Source of the DNA: Siphonodentalium dalli
Lineage: Eukaryota > Mollusca > Scaphopoda > Gadilida > Siphonodentaliidae
NCBI GenBank assembly: GCA_032622095.1
Contig: CP136063.1
Location: forward strand, 88,637,980-88,701,979
Direction of reading: 5' to 3'
DNA length: 64,000 nucleotides
The translations under genes were made by a program, and so were the position numbers. Shown here in pieces: positions 1-11,085 of this stretch. Under the pieces are notes generated by a model, which did not search any database, was not told where the DNA came from, and was given only the letters and a program-made list of their open reading frames with translations. Positions within the stretch are counted from its first letter, which is position 1. The number at the start of each line of letters is the position of its first letter.

Positions 1-160
1 ACATGTTTTGAGAAATTTGATACCGTAGTTGACAGTGGCTATCATTATTTTGTTGCAATTAATCGATTCTATACTATTTAGAGTATTTTGAAGAAATGTT
101 GTTGTTGTTGTTGTTGTATCTTGATGATATGGGGACCCTCTGGTCGGATTGAGTACCTAT
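1..160 (-). repeat. LINE 3'-region fragment
   Basis: This segment matches 18590-18750 closely, including the (GTT)n run (CAA on the minus strand) near 94-119 and the flanking GATACCRTAGTTGACAGTGG phrase. The 18.6-kb copy continues into reverse-transcriptase C-terminal coding sequence on the minus strand, so this is probably the 3' part of the same LINE family, cut by the window edge. Nothing is recognised in 161-392. Confidence 0.5.
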
Positions 161-1119
161 AATATTGATATCCTTATCACAATCAAAGAGGAAGTAAAGA
201 CAACTTCAAGAAAAAATATAGTTCCATTTTAAATGTGTCTTTTCATGTTGACAAAATTGTTTAAGTACCCTTATCAACCATGTTTATCTCATGGTCAACA
301 CTAAATAATAAAACACAAATTGAATATCAAAGTATATTCTAGATAACATAATAATAAAGTTCCGACATTGATAGCATTGCGCTAAGCTCTTATAGTGCAG
401 CGGCCAAATCGAAAAAGAGCTCTAGTTTTCGAGATATCCCTACCCACGGTAGAACAAGTTAAAACCAACTTTTTTTTTAGAAGAAATATATACTGTTGAC
501 GAAAATGATAGTGAAAAATAACGGAATTGGTGGTGGCTATTGTCAAATCGACGATACCCACCAGTGACTTTTTCCAGAAATTAACGATTTTGTTAAAGCG
601 AGCCCTGTGGCTATGTCCTAACCTATTTGCCAATATTGTTGAGGTTAAAATTACTATATCATACCATACCTCTAACTGATATGAAAAAAGTGTTGGTTAA
701 TTTAGATTTTCCTGCCATTTGGAGCCGAAACATTTATTTTTTGTTGATAAATCGCACTTTTTCACAAAAATATTATTTTTCAAACATTATCATTCAAATG
801 GATAATGCTATAATGCCGAAATATTTAATCCTTATGGTGAAGCAGTTATCTGCCAAGCATATGCAGAAAGAAGTTAACATAAGATTATAACGATTTGCGA
901 AATAATGGATTTCAGTTACCCCTCCCCCAAACACGTTTTTGGTCGAAAAATTACATATATTTGTTCAGAACTTTACCAAATTTCCCAATTGATCATAATG
1001 GGACCCAACATAATTCGTTTGCTGAAAATTGAGCCCGGGGACATTGCTTAAGTGATTAAAGACGTGTTCGGGCTTCCAGACCCCAAATTACAACAACAAC
1101 AACAACCCATTTTATTTGC

Positions 1120-1400
1120 TATTACATACAGTAAGTGTCGCATATCACAAGTACTCCATTCTCGCTTAAGATTGAAATGCAGTAGTTTGAACTATGACCT
1201 ATTGAGTAATCACATTAAAACGTCCCCTCTCTGTCGTGGCAAAATAGAAACAGCATATCATTAATTATATGAATGTCCTGAATACAGTGGTCCAAGGACT
1301 GAACTTCTATGCGCCATACTCAATGTCATTTTATCAGAAATACTCTTTTGTGTGGAACACAGCAACTCAGTCATCGCGAAAATATTAAAATAGTTGACGG
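1120..1400 (+). pseudogene. LINE ORF2 C-terminal fragment
   Basis: The translation contains HSRLRLKCSSLNYDL and then CRGKIETAYH, with a stop just after the His and LYECPEYSG following. This parallels the C-terminal cysteine/histidine motif of the LINE at 33.6-37.2 kb (RLRLGCSNLNYDL, then CICGEIETVSHFLHYC). The first Cys-x-Cys has become C-R and an in-frame TAA interrupts it. It is a 5'-truncated relic of a related element. Confidence 0.65.
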
Positions 1401-1639
1401 GGTTCAAACATTTATCTCGAAAACAAAGCGATTTCCACAACGCTGTCATTTGTTAAAACTTCGTGAAAAGCATTGAAACCCTGCTGAGCGCGAAATTTAC
1501 CCCACCAGATCGTCTGTACTCTCACGGCGACGCACGTATCAATGACGCAAACAACATTATCTGTGTATCATTGTGTCCAATCAGCTCCAACGAAACTATG
1601 TGTATATCATTGTATCCAATCAGCTCCAACTGGATTACA

Positions 1640-4600
1640 TCCTAACTTTTCCCATACAGTCTCTCTCCCAGATAAATTGTTTACCTCCTGATAGAACTAC
1701 CCTATGTCCACAGACTCAGTTAAAACTGGGAGCATGTCCATCGAGTTCGTGGTGTTTTCATGACTTAAAATAGCGTAATTGTCACATAAACAGTTAAAGT
1801 TGAATTTTTGTTATTTGCCAGCCGCTTTTCGTAAAGTGTCACATGCTGTCGGAAACCAATACAACCTTATATATCGTATAAACTGGGACCATGTCCCTCG
1901 AGTTCGTGGTGTTTTCATTATTCAAAATAGCGTATGTGTCACATAAACAGTTAAAATTGCATTTTTTGGTTATTTGCCAGCCGCTTTTTGTAAAGTGTCA
2001 CATGCTGTCGGAAACCAATACAGCCTTATATATCGCATAGTTTCGGCCACAATATATGTTGATATTGAAATCATAATCCCTACAGTACATGATGTGTTCA
2101 AGTCAAGACTTCAAATAGGGTGGGGGTACATAAAGCAGTGAACATTTGCCAGCCACTTGTTGTGAAGTGCCACATGGGGCAGAACCTTTTGTCCAGCCCT
2201 CAGTTAATATTGAGGTCATATAATTTCACCATGTGGTGTCTTCCAAGACTTCAAATAAAGTAGGGGTCCTCAAAATTTTGCCTTTCTTATTTTCCAGCCA
2301 CTTTTCGTTAAGTGCTCATGCTTTCTGAACCCAATCCATCTATTTACATTGTGTACATACGTCCTTGTACAACTAACTCCCCATTGTCCATACACTCAGT
2401 CAATGATGATATCGTTCCAGTTCGTGGTGTGTTCTAGTCTTCAAAGTGGGAAGGGGGTAATACAAACATTGAAAAATCGCATTATTTATTTTCCAGTCGC
2501 TTTTTGTAAAGTGTCCCTGACTGTCGGGTACCAACCCATCTTTAACAATTGTGTATTTCTTGATCGTCGTTTGACCTTGAGGGCACATCCATTCAGTTCG
2601 TTGTAGGTTCAATGGTTTACATGGGGTAGGGGTCCCTTATAATTCGCCTTAATCGTTTGTCATCTGCTTTGTGTAAGGTGCCACGGTGTTCTCTCGAACG
2701 GTGGGCTCGCGAGAGCATTTCATCTTTTCTGACAGAACAGCCATTCGGCCACAATCTCGGGTGATATTGATAGCATATGCCTTGAGCTTGTGGTGTGTTC
2801 AAGACTTCAAATAGGGATTGGAGTCCCATGAGACAGTGAAATTTAGCCCTTTCGTTTATATTAAATGGGTTAATGGGGTCCCCCTAAACAGTGAGTATTC
2901 GCCTTTCTCTTTCACCAACATCTTTTTGTAAAGTGACCCAGACATTCAAGACCCTGATATACTATACTCTTGATATAGCGTCCGTTTCACTGCACACTCA
3001 GTTAATATTGGGAGCATATCCTTTCGGTTCATTGTGTGTTCAAGACCTCAAATGGGGTAGTGTGGCCTCCAAAAAAAAAATCACATTTCGTATTTGCCAG
3101 CCACCTTTTGTAAAGTGCTCCAGGATTTCGGGAAACAAACCACACATACAAATTGTACATAATACATGACAGCACTACCTTTCGTTCACACACTCATTTA
3201 ATATTGAGAGCATATTGATTCGGCTCAGTGTGTGCTAAAGAGTTTAGAAGGTTATGGGTACCCAGAACAGTGAGAATTCGCCTTTCTCTTTGCTAGCCAC
3301 TTTTTGTAAAGTGTCCCAGACATTCGGAAACCAACACACACACTGAAGTTGTATATTTCCTGAATTACCTACCATTTTTCCACACCTCAGTTAATGTTGA
3401 GAACATATCCATCCATTGGTGTGTTTAAGACTTTAAAAGGGGTAGGGTGCTCAAAGAAAATATTCAGCTTTGGCATTTGCTAGCCTCCTTTTGTAAAGTA
3501 CCCTAGGATTTTGGGAACCAAACTACCCATATAAATTGTATATTCCCTGATAGCACTACCTTTCGTTCACACTGTGAGTTAATAATAAAAGCATTTGTCC
3601 CCACATCCGGTTGTAACTAGCAATCTGATTGGCTACAACGCCATGTTTAAATCACCATGTCCCCCGTCACCCTTGACGGCGGGGTATAAGAGAATGTGCG
3701 CCAAACATCGGGGGTATATGAGCACGTGAAACATCGGGGGTATGTGAATGACCCTTGAACTGGCAGTTTCCCCAATCGTGACGTTGCTCTCGCACGCCGA
3801 ATTTGATGTCACCTGACGCCGTGTCCTTAGGTCAGCTACTGAATTATTCTTATTGGTGTGAATTAATCGGATAACCTATGAAAAGCACACTTAAATTAAG
3901 GAGACATGGTTATTGTTGTGGGGACAAAATCGTTATCTCCGGCAACATCGTGGGGTACATGGAGATTTAATACCTGGATGTCTCTTTTTGAACCCATCGG
4001 CTCCGCCTCGGGGTTCAAAATCGACATCCAGGTATTAAATCTCCATGTACCCCCGATGTTGCCGAAGATAACTAATAATATATTTGGGGCATGGTGTGTT
4101 CAGGAGTTTAAATGGGCTTATAAAGGGGTCTCACAAAACAAAAAATATTCGCCTTTGGCGTTTGCCATCCGATTTTTGTAAAGTACTAAGGCTTTCGGGA
4201 ACCAACCAACCCATCCATCAATATTATGTATGTCCAGATATTACTATACTTTGCCCACATCCTCAGTCAATATTTACATAAATCATTTCAGTTCGTGGTT
4301 TGTTCAACTTTAACACTCCAATTGTGTAGGGGGGGGGGGTCCTCAAAACATAGCAAATTCGTCTTTCTTATTTATCAGCCACTTTGTGTAAAGCGACACA
4401 GGCATAACCCACCCATACAAATTATATATTCTCTGATAGTACTACATTCCAGTCACACTCTCATTTAATATAGAGAGCATATAGCTTCATTTCGTATTGT
4501 GTTCAAGTCTTTAAATCGGGTAGAGTGTTCTCGAAAAAATTGAAAATTCGCCCTTCATATTTGCCACGCAGCCTCGTTTTGTAAAGTGCCACACTATTTC

Positions 4601-4740
4601 GGGAACAAACCCATCCATAAACATTGTGTATTTCCTTATGTAACTGTCCTTTGTAGTTACATGATTCTTAATATTGAGATCATATTCTTTCAGTTCGTGG
4701 TGTGTTCAAGACTTCTAATAGGGTAGGGGGGGGGGGTCAA
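1640..4740. repeat. Degenerate ~150-210-bp satellite, about 13 copies
   Basis: The phrase CAGCC.CTTTTTGTAAAGTG recurs near 1818, 1975, 2148, 2293, 2493, 2660, 2913, 3096, 3291, 3478, 4163, 4374 and 4562. Each copy is followed by a TTCGGGAACCAAC-like string, then GTATATTCCTGATAGCACTACC, CACTCAGTTAATATTGAG, and TTCGTGGTGTGTTCAAGACTTCAAA with a G-rich tract. Copies differ in length and have drifted a lot, so the array is old. It is interrupted at about 3590-4080 by unrelated sequence with a perfect-looking hairpin. No coding potential is supported. Confidence 0.75.
3932..4072. repeat. 141-bp near-perfect hairpin
   Basis: GTTATCTCCGGCAACATCG runs through CATGGAGATTTAATACCTGG and is mirrored by CCAGGTATTAAATCTCCATG and on to GATGTTGCCGAAGATAAC. 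The arms are about 62 nt. An inner stem GAACCC/GGGTTC surrounds a short GC-rich loop. It sits inside the interruption of the satellite and looks like a small hairpin MITE or foldback. Confidence 0.8.
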
Positions 4741-5945
4741 AACATGGAACATATTTGAACTAACGCTTCCACCTTGGTCAAACTAGTTTATGAGATATAA
4801 AATACAATATCCATTGTTTCTATAATTTGGTCGATTTAGAGGGACTCTAATAATCACTATGGAAGCAACAATGATTTTGTTCTGTATGATTATGTTAGTC
4901 TATATTATGTGTCGTTTGGAATAAATACTTTAGTTCCTCAAAGTCGATATGTGTTAATATAAAATTACATGCCCATTAGAATCATTTAGAAAGGTCTGTG
5001 TTGTTATCATAAATATGTATTTGTTCTACCAAATCGCGTCCGGGGAGCGGTACCTAATTCCAATATCTGGAAAACCGTTCACAATTTCTGTAAATTCTTT
5101 CAACTTGTGATGTCCAGATATCTACTGAGCCATATGAATTATATAGTTGGTCACGTGTTGTTTATTATAACAAAGGTTTTAGTACTTAACATCGATGTTA
5201 ATGCATGCAAAATTACCTGTTATCAATAAAATAATTGTTGTTGTTGTAACTGGGGGGTCTGAAAGCCTGAACACATCTGTAATCAATTAAACGGTATCTC
5301 TGGACAAAACATTCATTACAAGATTCATATTGGGTCCCATTCAGATCAATTAGAAAATGTTTGTAATGTCGTTATCAAAAATATGTATTTTTTCGACCAA
5401 AAACGTGTTTGGGGGAGAGGTAGCTAAAATCCAATATCTCGCAAACCGTTCAAAATTTCTGTTCACTTCTTTCTTCGTATGCTTGTCAGATAACTACTAC
5501 ACCATATGGACTAAATATTTCAGCATTATTGCAATATCCGTTTGAATGATAATGTTTGAAAAATATTATTTTTGTGAAAAAAAGCGATTTTTCAACAAAA
5601 AATAAATGTTTCGGATCCAAATGGCAGGAAAATCTAAATTAACCAACCCTTTTTGCATATCAGGTACAGATATGGTATGCTGTAGTAATTTTAACACCAA
5701 CAATGTGGGCAAATAACTTAGGACTAAGCCGCAGGGCTCACTTTACCAAAATCGTTAATTTCTGGAAAAAGTCACTGGTGGGTATCGTTCATCGTCGATT
5801 TGAGAATAGCCACCACCAATTCCGTTATTTTTCACTATCATTTTCGTCAACAGTATATATTTCACCTTCAAAAAAAATTGGTTTTAACTTGTTCTACCGT
5901 GGGTAGGGGTACCCGACCACTTTTGACGTTTGGCCGCTGCACTAT

Positions 5946-6190
5946 TACGTCACAGTGCGTGCGATAATACATGCGTCTTACTAACAGACATGAGGCCGGA
6001 TTTAGGGCTAATTGTGTGATAAATGCATTTAGGTCACACTTGCCAGAATCAAGGTTAGAACTAGTCGCGGGTAGTACCATTTGGAAAACTGCTGTGGTAT
6101 ATGTCAGTGGCCGAATATTCACGCTTGGAATTTGTGCAGGAGTTTCACAGGGTTCTCGGTATTGAAATGAAAGTTAATTCGCTGCGGAGA
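5946..6190 (+). pseudogene. Decayed copy of the coding-like segment at 51.35-51.6 kb
   Basis: This stretch aligns to 51345-51600 over its whole length. Both share a translation around NCVINAFRSHLPESRLEL and a following W-K-x-AVVY. Compared with the other copy it has single-base deletions near 5967 and 6008 and a 2-nt deletion in the TATATATG region, so the frame is broken three times. The family is not recognised. The left boundary coincides with the end of the 393-5945 inverted repeat. Confidence 0.55.
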
Positions 6191-6419
6191 GAGATAACAG
6201 TTCATCATGTGATCGTTATAAATTGATAATCATCATTTATGTCAACAAAACTCTTCGCAATACATCAACAAGAAAACTAAGATGCATGCATCAGGTCGGC
6301 CGTGAACTATCTACCATAGAATTGTTGTAGCTATCGATTATACATTTTGGAACAACTGTCTGTATGTATGTGTGTATGCATGAATGCATGTGTGTATGTG
6401 TTATAGACTCTAACACTGC

Positions 6420-6990
6420 TCGACTGATCCGACTCGGATTTGGTATTTAACGTGTCAACTTGACCTCGCTCATAGGCATGTTTCTGGACCTTGACCGATC
6501 CGACTAAAAATTTGTGTGTAGGACTACTTCGATCCCGGGAGCAATATTGACGGGTCCAATTTCACGTGGGACCATGTTCTCGAACGTGCTGATGTAGGCA
6601 TGTTTCTGGACTATTTGGACGGGTCAAATCTTGATCCCGACCTGACTTTGACATTCAAAAAGATCAATTCAAGGTCAAATCTGGTAAAACGAAGTATTTC
6701 AACGAAATATAATACCTACTGTTACTTTTGTCCCAGGAGTGTTTCGGTGGGTCAAATTATGACCCTGACCTGATCTTGACATTCAAAATTGTCAATTCAA
6801 GGTCAAATCGGGTAAAGCCGGGCGGATTTCGACGGGTACTTTTGTCGTGACTTTTGTCCGGGGAGTGTTTTGGGCGGGTCAAATCGTGACCCGACATGAC
6901 GTTCACCTTTAAAATGGTCAATTCAATGTTAAATCGCGCAATTCTCCGAAAATCTGAGGGGAACATCCCGGACGAAGTAGGGTCCACCAG
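6420..6990. repeat. Degenerate ~120-bp tandem repeat, 3-4 copies
   Basis: GGGTCAAAT..TGACCC.GACCTGA, then TTGACATTCAAAA..GTCAATTCAAGGTCAAATC recurs at about 6618, 6752 and 6876, and a looser relative stands at 6420-6560. It lies in the 3.3-kb insertion that interrupts the duplicated gene block. Confidence 0.65.
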
Positions 6991-7159
6991 CTACTATTAT
7001 ATATTTCTAGATTTAGTTACAAACTAAATACCTGTATATTGTACAAAGAAATGTTTGACAAATATATCTGTATCAATATTACCATACGGGTCATTAAAAT
7101 AGATACGACGAAACAAATTTTGAAGGGTGCATGGTATCAGGTAAATTTTTATATTTCAA

Positions 7160-7800
7160 ATAATGACAGGAATGCGGAAAGTTGAAGTACCTACGTAATA
7201 CTGGCTATCCGAATGAAGAGATATACATGTATATAAAAACCAAAATAGAAGATGACTGCTGGCGACAATGTTTTCCAAAAAAATTCAAAGCATTCGATAG
7301 CTCCCATCTAGTTGTCAGCCCGAAGATCAATATAAAGTGTGGTGACTATCAGATGAGGGATATGACTGTACAGTTGCTAAACAATTCAGTCACGCAAAAG
7401 AGGATCAAACAGTAAGATACCAAATTGCTGCCTGTGGTAATGTTTTTTAACGAAATTCGGGAAAATTAGATTACTCTCCCCCTGGTTATCCAGAAGATCA
7501 TTGTGGAATCTGGTGACGATCGGACAAGGGGTGTCGTCTGTAGGATCAACCAAATTATTTAGCCATAAAAATAGTAAAATTCAAGATCACCGCTGGCAGT
7601 GATGTCTTCACAAGGACAGCTTGAGAACAAAACATGGCTCACATCTAGCGGTGACCCAAACTATCCACATGAGAAAAAGTTCTCCAATAAAAGCTGGCTG
7701 CAGGGTGCGCCAATTGATTCAAATTCGAAATTTAACAGGGTGTACTGCTTGTGGCCATGTTTTCCCCGCAAATTTGATAGACTGATGGACAAAACCACTG
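7160..7800. repeat. Degenerate ~180-bp units of the GCTGGCGACCAT family
   Basis: Three diverged units contain CTGGCGACAATGTTTTCC, TTTGATAGCT, a GAAGATCA..ATAAAGT phrase and GTGAC.ATCGGA. They are related to 8280-8560 and to the better-preserved tandem array at 15500-16690. No reading frame is conserved between copies. Confidence 0.55.
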
Positions 7801-8279
7801 AATCCGTTGAATCAATATACATGTATACATGGATTAATGTATATGCATTGTTATACACAGTACTGGTATATAAAGGTACTGAAAATAACAATATTACTAG
7901 TATACACAAAATAAACCATATATCATGGCTATGGGTTCTAATATCCGAATATGACAGCTGATAACTTGGTGTGAATTGAAGAGTGGTGGTGTCTCACGCA
8001 TATCTAACCCTCCATGTTAGAAACATGCCATTAAATGTCATAAGTATAATCTAGCTTGAGGACAGAAGTTATCCATAAAAACCCCCCTTAATTCAACCAG
8101 GTCCTCGCGCGATGTATGGTCGATCACATGATGATCTAGGGGGGATTAGAATTGTTGTATAAAAACAGCACTGCATGTAAATATAAAATAAAATAGTGCT
8201 ACATCTTATTACAGATTATTGCCATATATAATCAGTGACTATACAGACAGTCTGACAAAATAAAGTTTCAGTGACACTC
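7801..8279. other. No feature recognised
   Basis: AT-rich sequence with short ORFs only. Nothing here resembles a gene, RNA or clear repeat. Confidence 0.4.
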
Positions 8280-8560
8280 TATCCGAAGAGGGGAATAATT
8301 CCATCTGTTACAGTCAATGGAGCAATTATGAATCTGGAAAGGTGAAATTTCTAAGTAATACTAGATATCGACATGACGCGATAACATATAACGTAAATGC
8401 AATATGGCCGCTGGCGACCATTTTTTCCTATAAAATTAAAAAAATATTTGATAGCTCTCATCTGATAGATCAATATCAAGATAAATATGAAGTTTAGTGA
8501 TGATCGGATGAGTGAAGTGGACTGTGCTAAACGGTTTAGTAATGCTTAAAAAGATTTTTA
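8280..8560 (+). repeat. Dispersed repeat copy, inverted relative to 16480-16800
   Basis: GGGGAATAATTCCATCTGTTACAGTCAATGGAG, then a GGAAAGGTGAAATTTCTAAGTAAT-like string and CCGCTGGCGACCAT, is mirrored in reverse orientation at 16480-16800. This defines a dispersed element that has the GCTGGCGACCAT unit as its internal repeat. Confidence 0.55.
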
Positions 8561-8850
8561 CCTTAATATTTTTATGTTCACTTTATAAACTTCACTGAGT
8601 CATCTTTGTCATGTATTGAGTTTGATATCTTTTGTTAACAGTTTATAAATCATGTATGTCTCATGTTTGTTATTTTAATTTATGTGTTTATTATCATTAA
8701 ATAAAGTTGAATTCCTTAAAAAGATTCTTACCTCAATGTTTTTATGTTCACTTTATAAACTCCACTGAGTCATCTTTGTCATGTATTGAATTTGATATCT
8801 TTTGTTAACAGTTCATAAATTATGTATGTCTCGTGTTCGTTATTATATTA
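8540..8850. repeat. Two-copy direct repeat, ~168-bp period
   Basis: TTTTTATGTTCACTTTATAAACT, CACTGAGTCATCTTTGTCATG and TTTGTTAACAGTT occur at about 8570-8690 and again at about 8738-8845 with few differences. It is a recent tandem duplication. Confidence 0.8.
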
Positions 8851-9430
8851 TATACACTTTATAGTGTGTTTCAGAACGAAAACAAAATGAATAAAATCAG
8901 CAAATTTGTAAATTTAAAAACAATTCAAACGTTGTTGTATTCCATGTCCCAGCCCGGACATATACACCAAATTTCAATAATATTCATTGAGAAACAACGG
9001 ACCAAACGCCATATAACACCCCGTATGCATCTTTTATTCCGAGTTGGCCTTTTATTCCGAGTTGGCACGCGCCGATTGGGCGAGTTAGCCCATGGGGCGA
9101 GTACGCCGATTCCGACACCTTTTCTATTTGCAGCAGGTTAAGTTTACGCGTAATTTAATTTACAAAGTTCCCCAATTGGTATCGTAAATAGAGCGACCTT
9201 ATTTGACAGATAATGCCTCTGTTATTGATTATAAAGTTGCTATACATTAAAAACGACAATTCACATGCTCGTTCAAGCGCAGTAGTCTATTTTCCCCATG
9301 TTAAAGGACATCCACAAATACTAAATAACGCTAACTTACTGCCGAATGTTTTACACGACAACTGTTAACATATTTGGGCTGAATTCATCTGACGCGGTAT
9401 TATTCCTCAAAATAAACAACAAAACCATCG
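8851..9430. other. No feature recognised
   Basis: A short duplicated phrase (TTTTATTCCGAGTTGGC, twice near 9032-9065) is the only structure noticed. No gene is supported. Confidence 0.4.
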
Positions 9431-9579
9431 TTACTTGGAAATGTAGTTTGGGCTAACATTTACATAAATCCTCCGTATCATTATTCCGACACACACGTCA
9501 GATGAAAAACTCACATGAAGTAACCGGCCAAATTGGCCGAAATGATCAAGAGCATCGTTATAGGCGTGGGAAAATACAC

Positions 9580-9960
9580 CCGTGGTAATTACAACAAAGA
9601 CCATAACTCTGTTGAAAATTGGCGGTCGGAACCCAAATTCGAACTTGACCTGTATTTTGGGCTTATACACACACGTATACAATGTCATTCGATTATGTTC
9701 AGACTTACTAATGTTATCATCGAATAACAAGGGCCATAACTCTGGTGAAAATTGGCGGGCGGAACCCGAATCGAAATTGACCTGCATTGTGTGCTAGTTA
9801 ACCCACATACTAAAATTTTTATTCCATTCAGTTGAAACTATCTTAACTTATCATCCGGAAACCAAAAGCGAACGGATGTACGAACAGACGTCTGGACGGA
9901 CGGACCAATAACATAATAAGTACCGTTTAAAAAAAAACGGGCGTAGATATAAAACGGTTC
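9580..9960 (+). repeat. Dispersed GGCCATAACTCTG repeat
   Basis: Two tandem half-units contain GGCCATAACTCTG.TGAAAATTGGCGG.CGGAACCC, GACCTG.ATT and TCATCCGGAAACC, followed by ACGAACAGACGTCTGGACGG and a poly-A tract. The same sequence recurs at 51640-51990 (+) and, as repeated units in reverse orientation, at 53010-53690. Repeats of this kind are widespread in mollusc genomes, which is the main clue to the host. Confidence 0.7.
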
Positions 9961-10075
9961 AAAGGCTCCCACTTGTGGAGCCTTCAATTGATTTAAGCAT
10001 TGCCCAGCAAGTTATTTTCACGTTCGGTGTGTCCAAGATGATATGTATAATTATGATATAGGTAGTATAACTCAC

Positions 10076-10115
10076 CTGCCAAGGCTATGAGCACGGCAAT
10101 CAAGTAGATCCTCAT
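10076..10115 (-). CDS. Orphan signal-peptide exon 1 (third paralogue of the repeat-protein family)
   Basis: On the minus strand an ATG in good context (AAGAACG before it) opens MRIYLIAVLIALA plus one base. It is cut by a consensus donor (CAG then GTGAG) at 10076/10075, leaving phase 1. The peptide is identical to exon 1 of gene A at 52174-52135. Only a silent TTA/TTG change in the next-to-last full codon separates the two coding segments. It encodes the n-region and hydrophobic core of a secretory signal peptide. A TATA box lies about 50 bp upstream. No matching 3' acceptor or repeat exon is visible between here and position 1. The body either lies off the left edge of the window or has been lost, in which case this is a promoter-exon remnant. 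Splice-site and start conservation argue that it is, or recently was, functional. Confidence 0.75.
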
Positions 10116-10163
10116 CGTTCTTGGTGAACAGTGGGTGTTATTTGCTCCCTCCGCGTGCAGTAA

Positions 10164-10171
10164 TTTTTATA
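10164..10171 (-). promoter_or_regulatory. TATA box of the orphan exon
   Basis: TATAAAAA on the minus strand, 49 bp upstream of the ATG at 10115. Transcription would start near 10135-10140, giving a 5'UTR of about 20-25 nt. The position matches TATAAATA at 52230-52223 in the paralogous block, and the flanking GC-rich segment GCGGAGGGAGCAAA is conserved in both. Confidence 0.7.
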
Positions 10172-11085
10172 CAGTCAAATATACGGAAATATAGAAAAGG
10201 GGTTACTGCGCATCACACCTGGCGGAAGGAATGAATGCTTTATTGCGTTAGTTACCATTTATGGTAGAACAATGCAGAACTATATACATAATATTTACAA
10301 TGAAAGGACGAACCAGATTGACACAGGAAACGAACGCGTTGTAATTATGAAAAGTAATAGCCATCTATATTTTATGCAAGCATCCAAATTAAGATTTCTG
10401 TGTTGTGTGAAAATTCACTTCACGAGATTTCAAATTCGACAATGAACTGTATCGGTAAAGGCCGTGAGCAGATAGTCATATGTAATCAAATGTGGATCAA
10501 CGGACACATCAACGGATCAACGAAAACCGAAAGTATTATGGAGTCATTTTAGGAGAGGAATGCTTTTGTCAAAGTTTGCAGACACTTTCTAACAGCATTT
10601 TTTTCTGCGAATAAACACATTTAGACACCACTTCGAAACATTTTAAGGTAAGTGAATATTTCGTCACTAATATTATCAGTTATTATCTATAGAAGCAGTT
10701 GGCAGTAGTCTAGTACTCTATCTCGAGATATGGGCCGTTCCACGCAATTTCAAATTCTGTTCCGCATATTCTCATTCTATTCCACATTCTATCCCATCCC
10801 GCAGATTGCCATGTCCCAAAAAAATGTCTTTTAATCATCGCCGCGAGACGATTTCTTCCACATAATAACCCAGACAATTATGTAAGTTTTCACAAACATC
10901 TCAGTACAGCCACTTTTCGCCACAACCGTTATAAGATTAGCAAGGTCTGCCCTCTTCCCGCAAATGCATATACTGAGTATTGTCATGGAATGTCTTAGTA
11001 GTCCACATTTCCAATTTCTATACACACACGGGGAATCAATCGAAGGCCACTCCGAGCAATCGGAGGCCGCTCACGGCAACCAACG

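Larger units (their letters stand above)
393..5945. repeat. Long inverted repeat, ~0.7-kb arms
   Basis: The left arm (about 393-1105) is the reverse complement of the right arm (about 5235-5945). Outer ends share TATAGTGCAGCGGCCAAA-like sequence. The match runs through the poly-T/poly-A tract, the TTTTTCCAGAAATTAACGAT phrase and the CCAAACACGTTTTTGGTCG phrase to an inner (CAA)n/(GTT)n tract at 1090-1108 and 5235-5250. The 4.1-kb interior holds a LINE fragment and a degenerate satellite. The right end abuts exactly a segment that is contiguous elsewhere (51.3 kb), which suggests insertion or rearrangement at 5945. No transposase is visible. Confidence 0.75.
9533..10820. repeat. Duplicated block, copy 1 (repeat, intron start, exon 1, promoter)
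   Basis: Colinear with 51590-52790. It covers the GGCCATAACTCTG repeat, the beginning of an intron, the 40-nt signal-peptide exon, the TATA box and about 600 bp of upstream sequence ending in CCCATCCCGCAGATTGC. Copy 1 carries an extra ~70 bp at about 10236-10305 (between GGAAGG and GAAAGG), absent from copy 2. The rest of the block (51345-51595) is found here at 5946-6190, so about 3.3 kb has been inserted in this copy. Confidence 0.85.
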
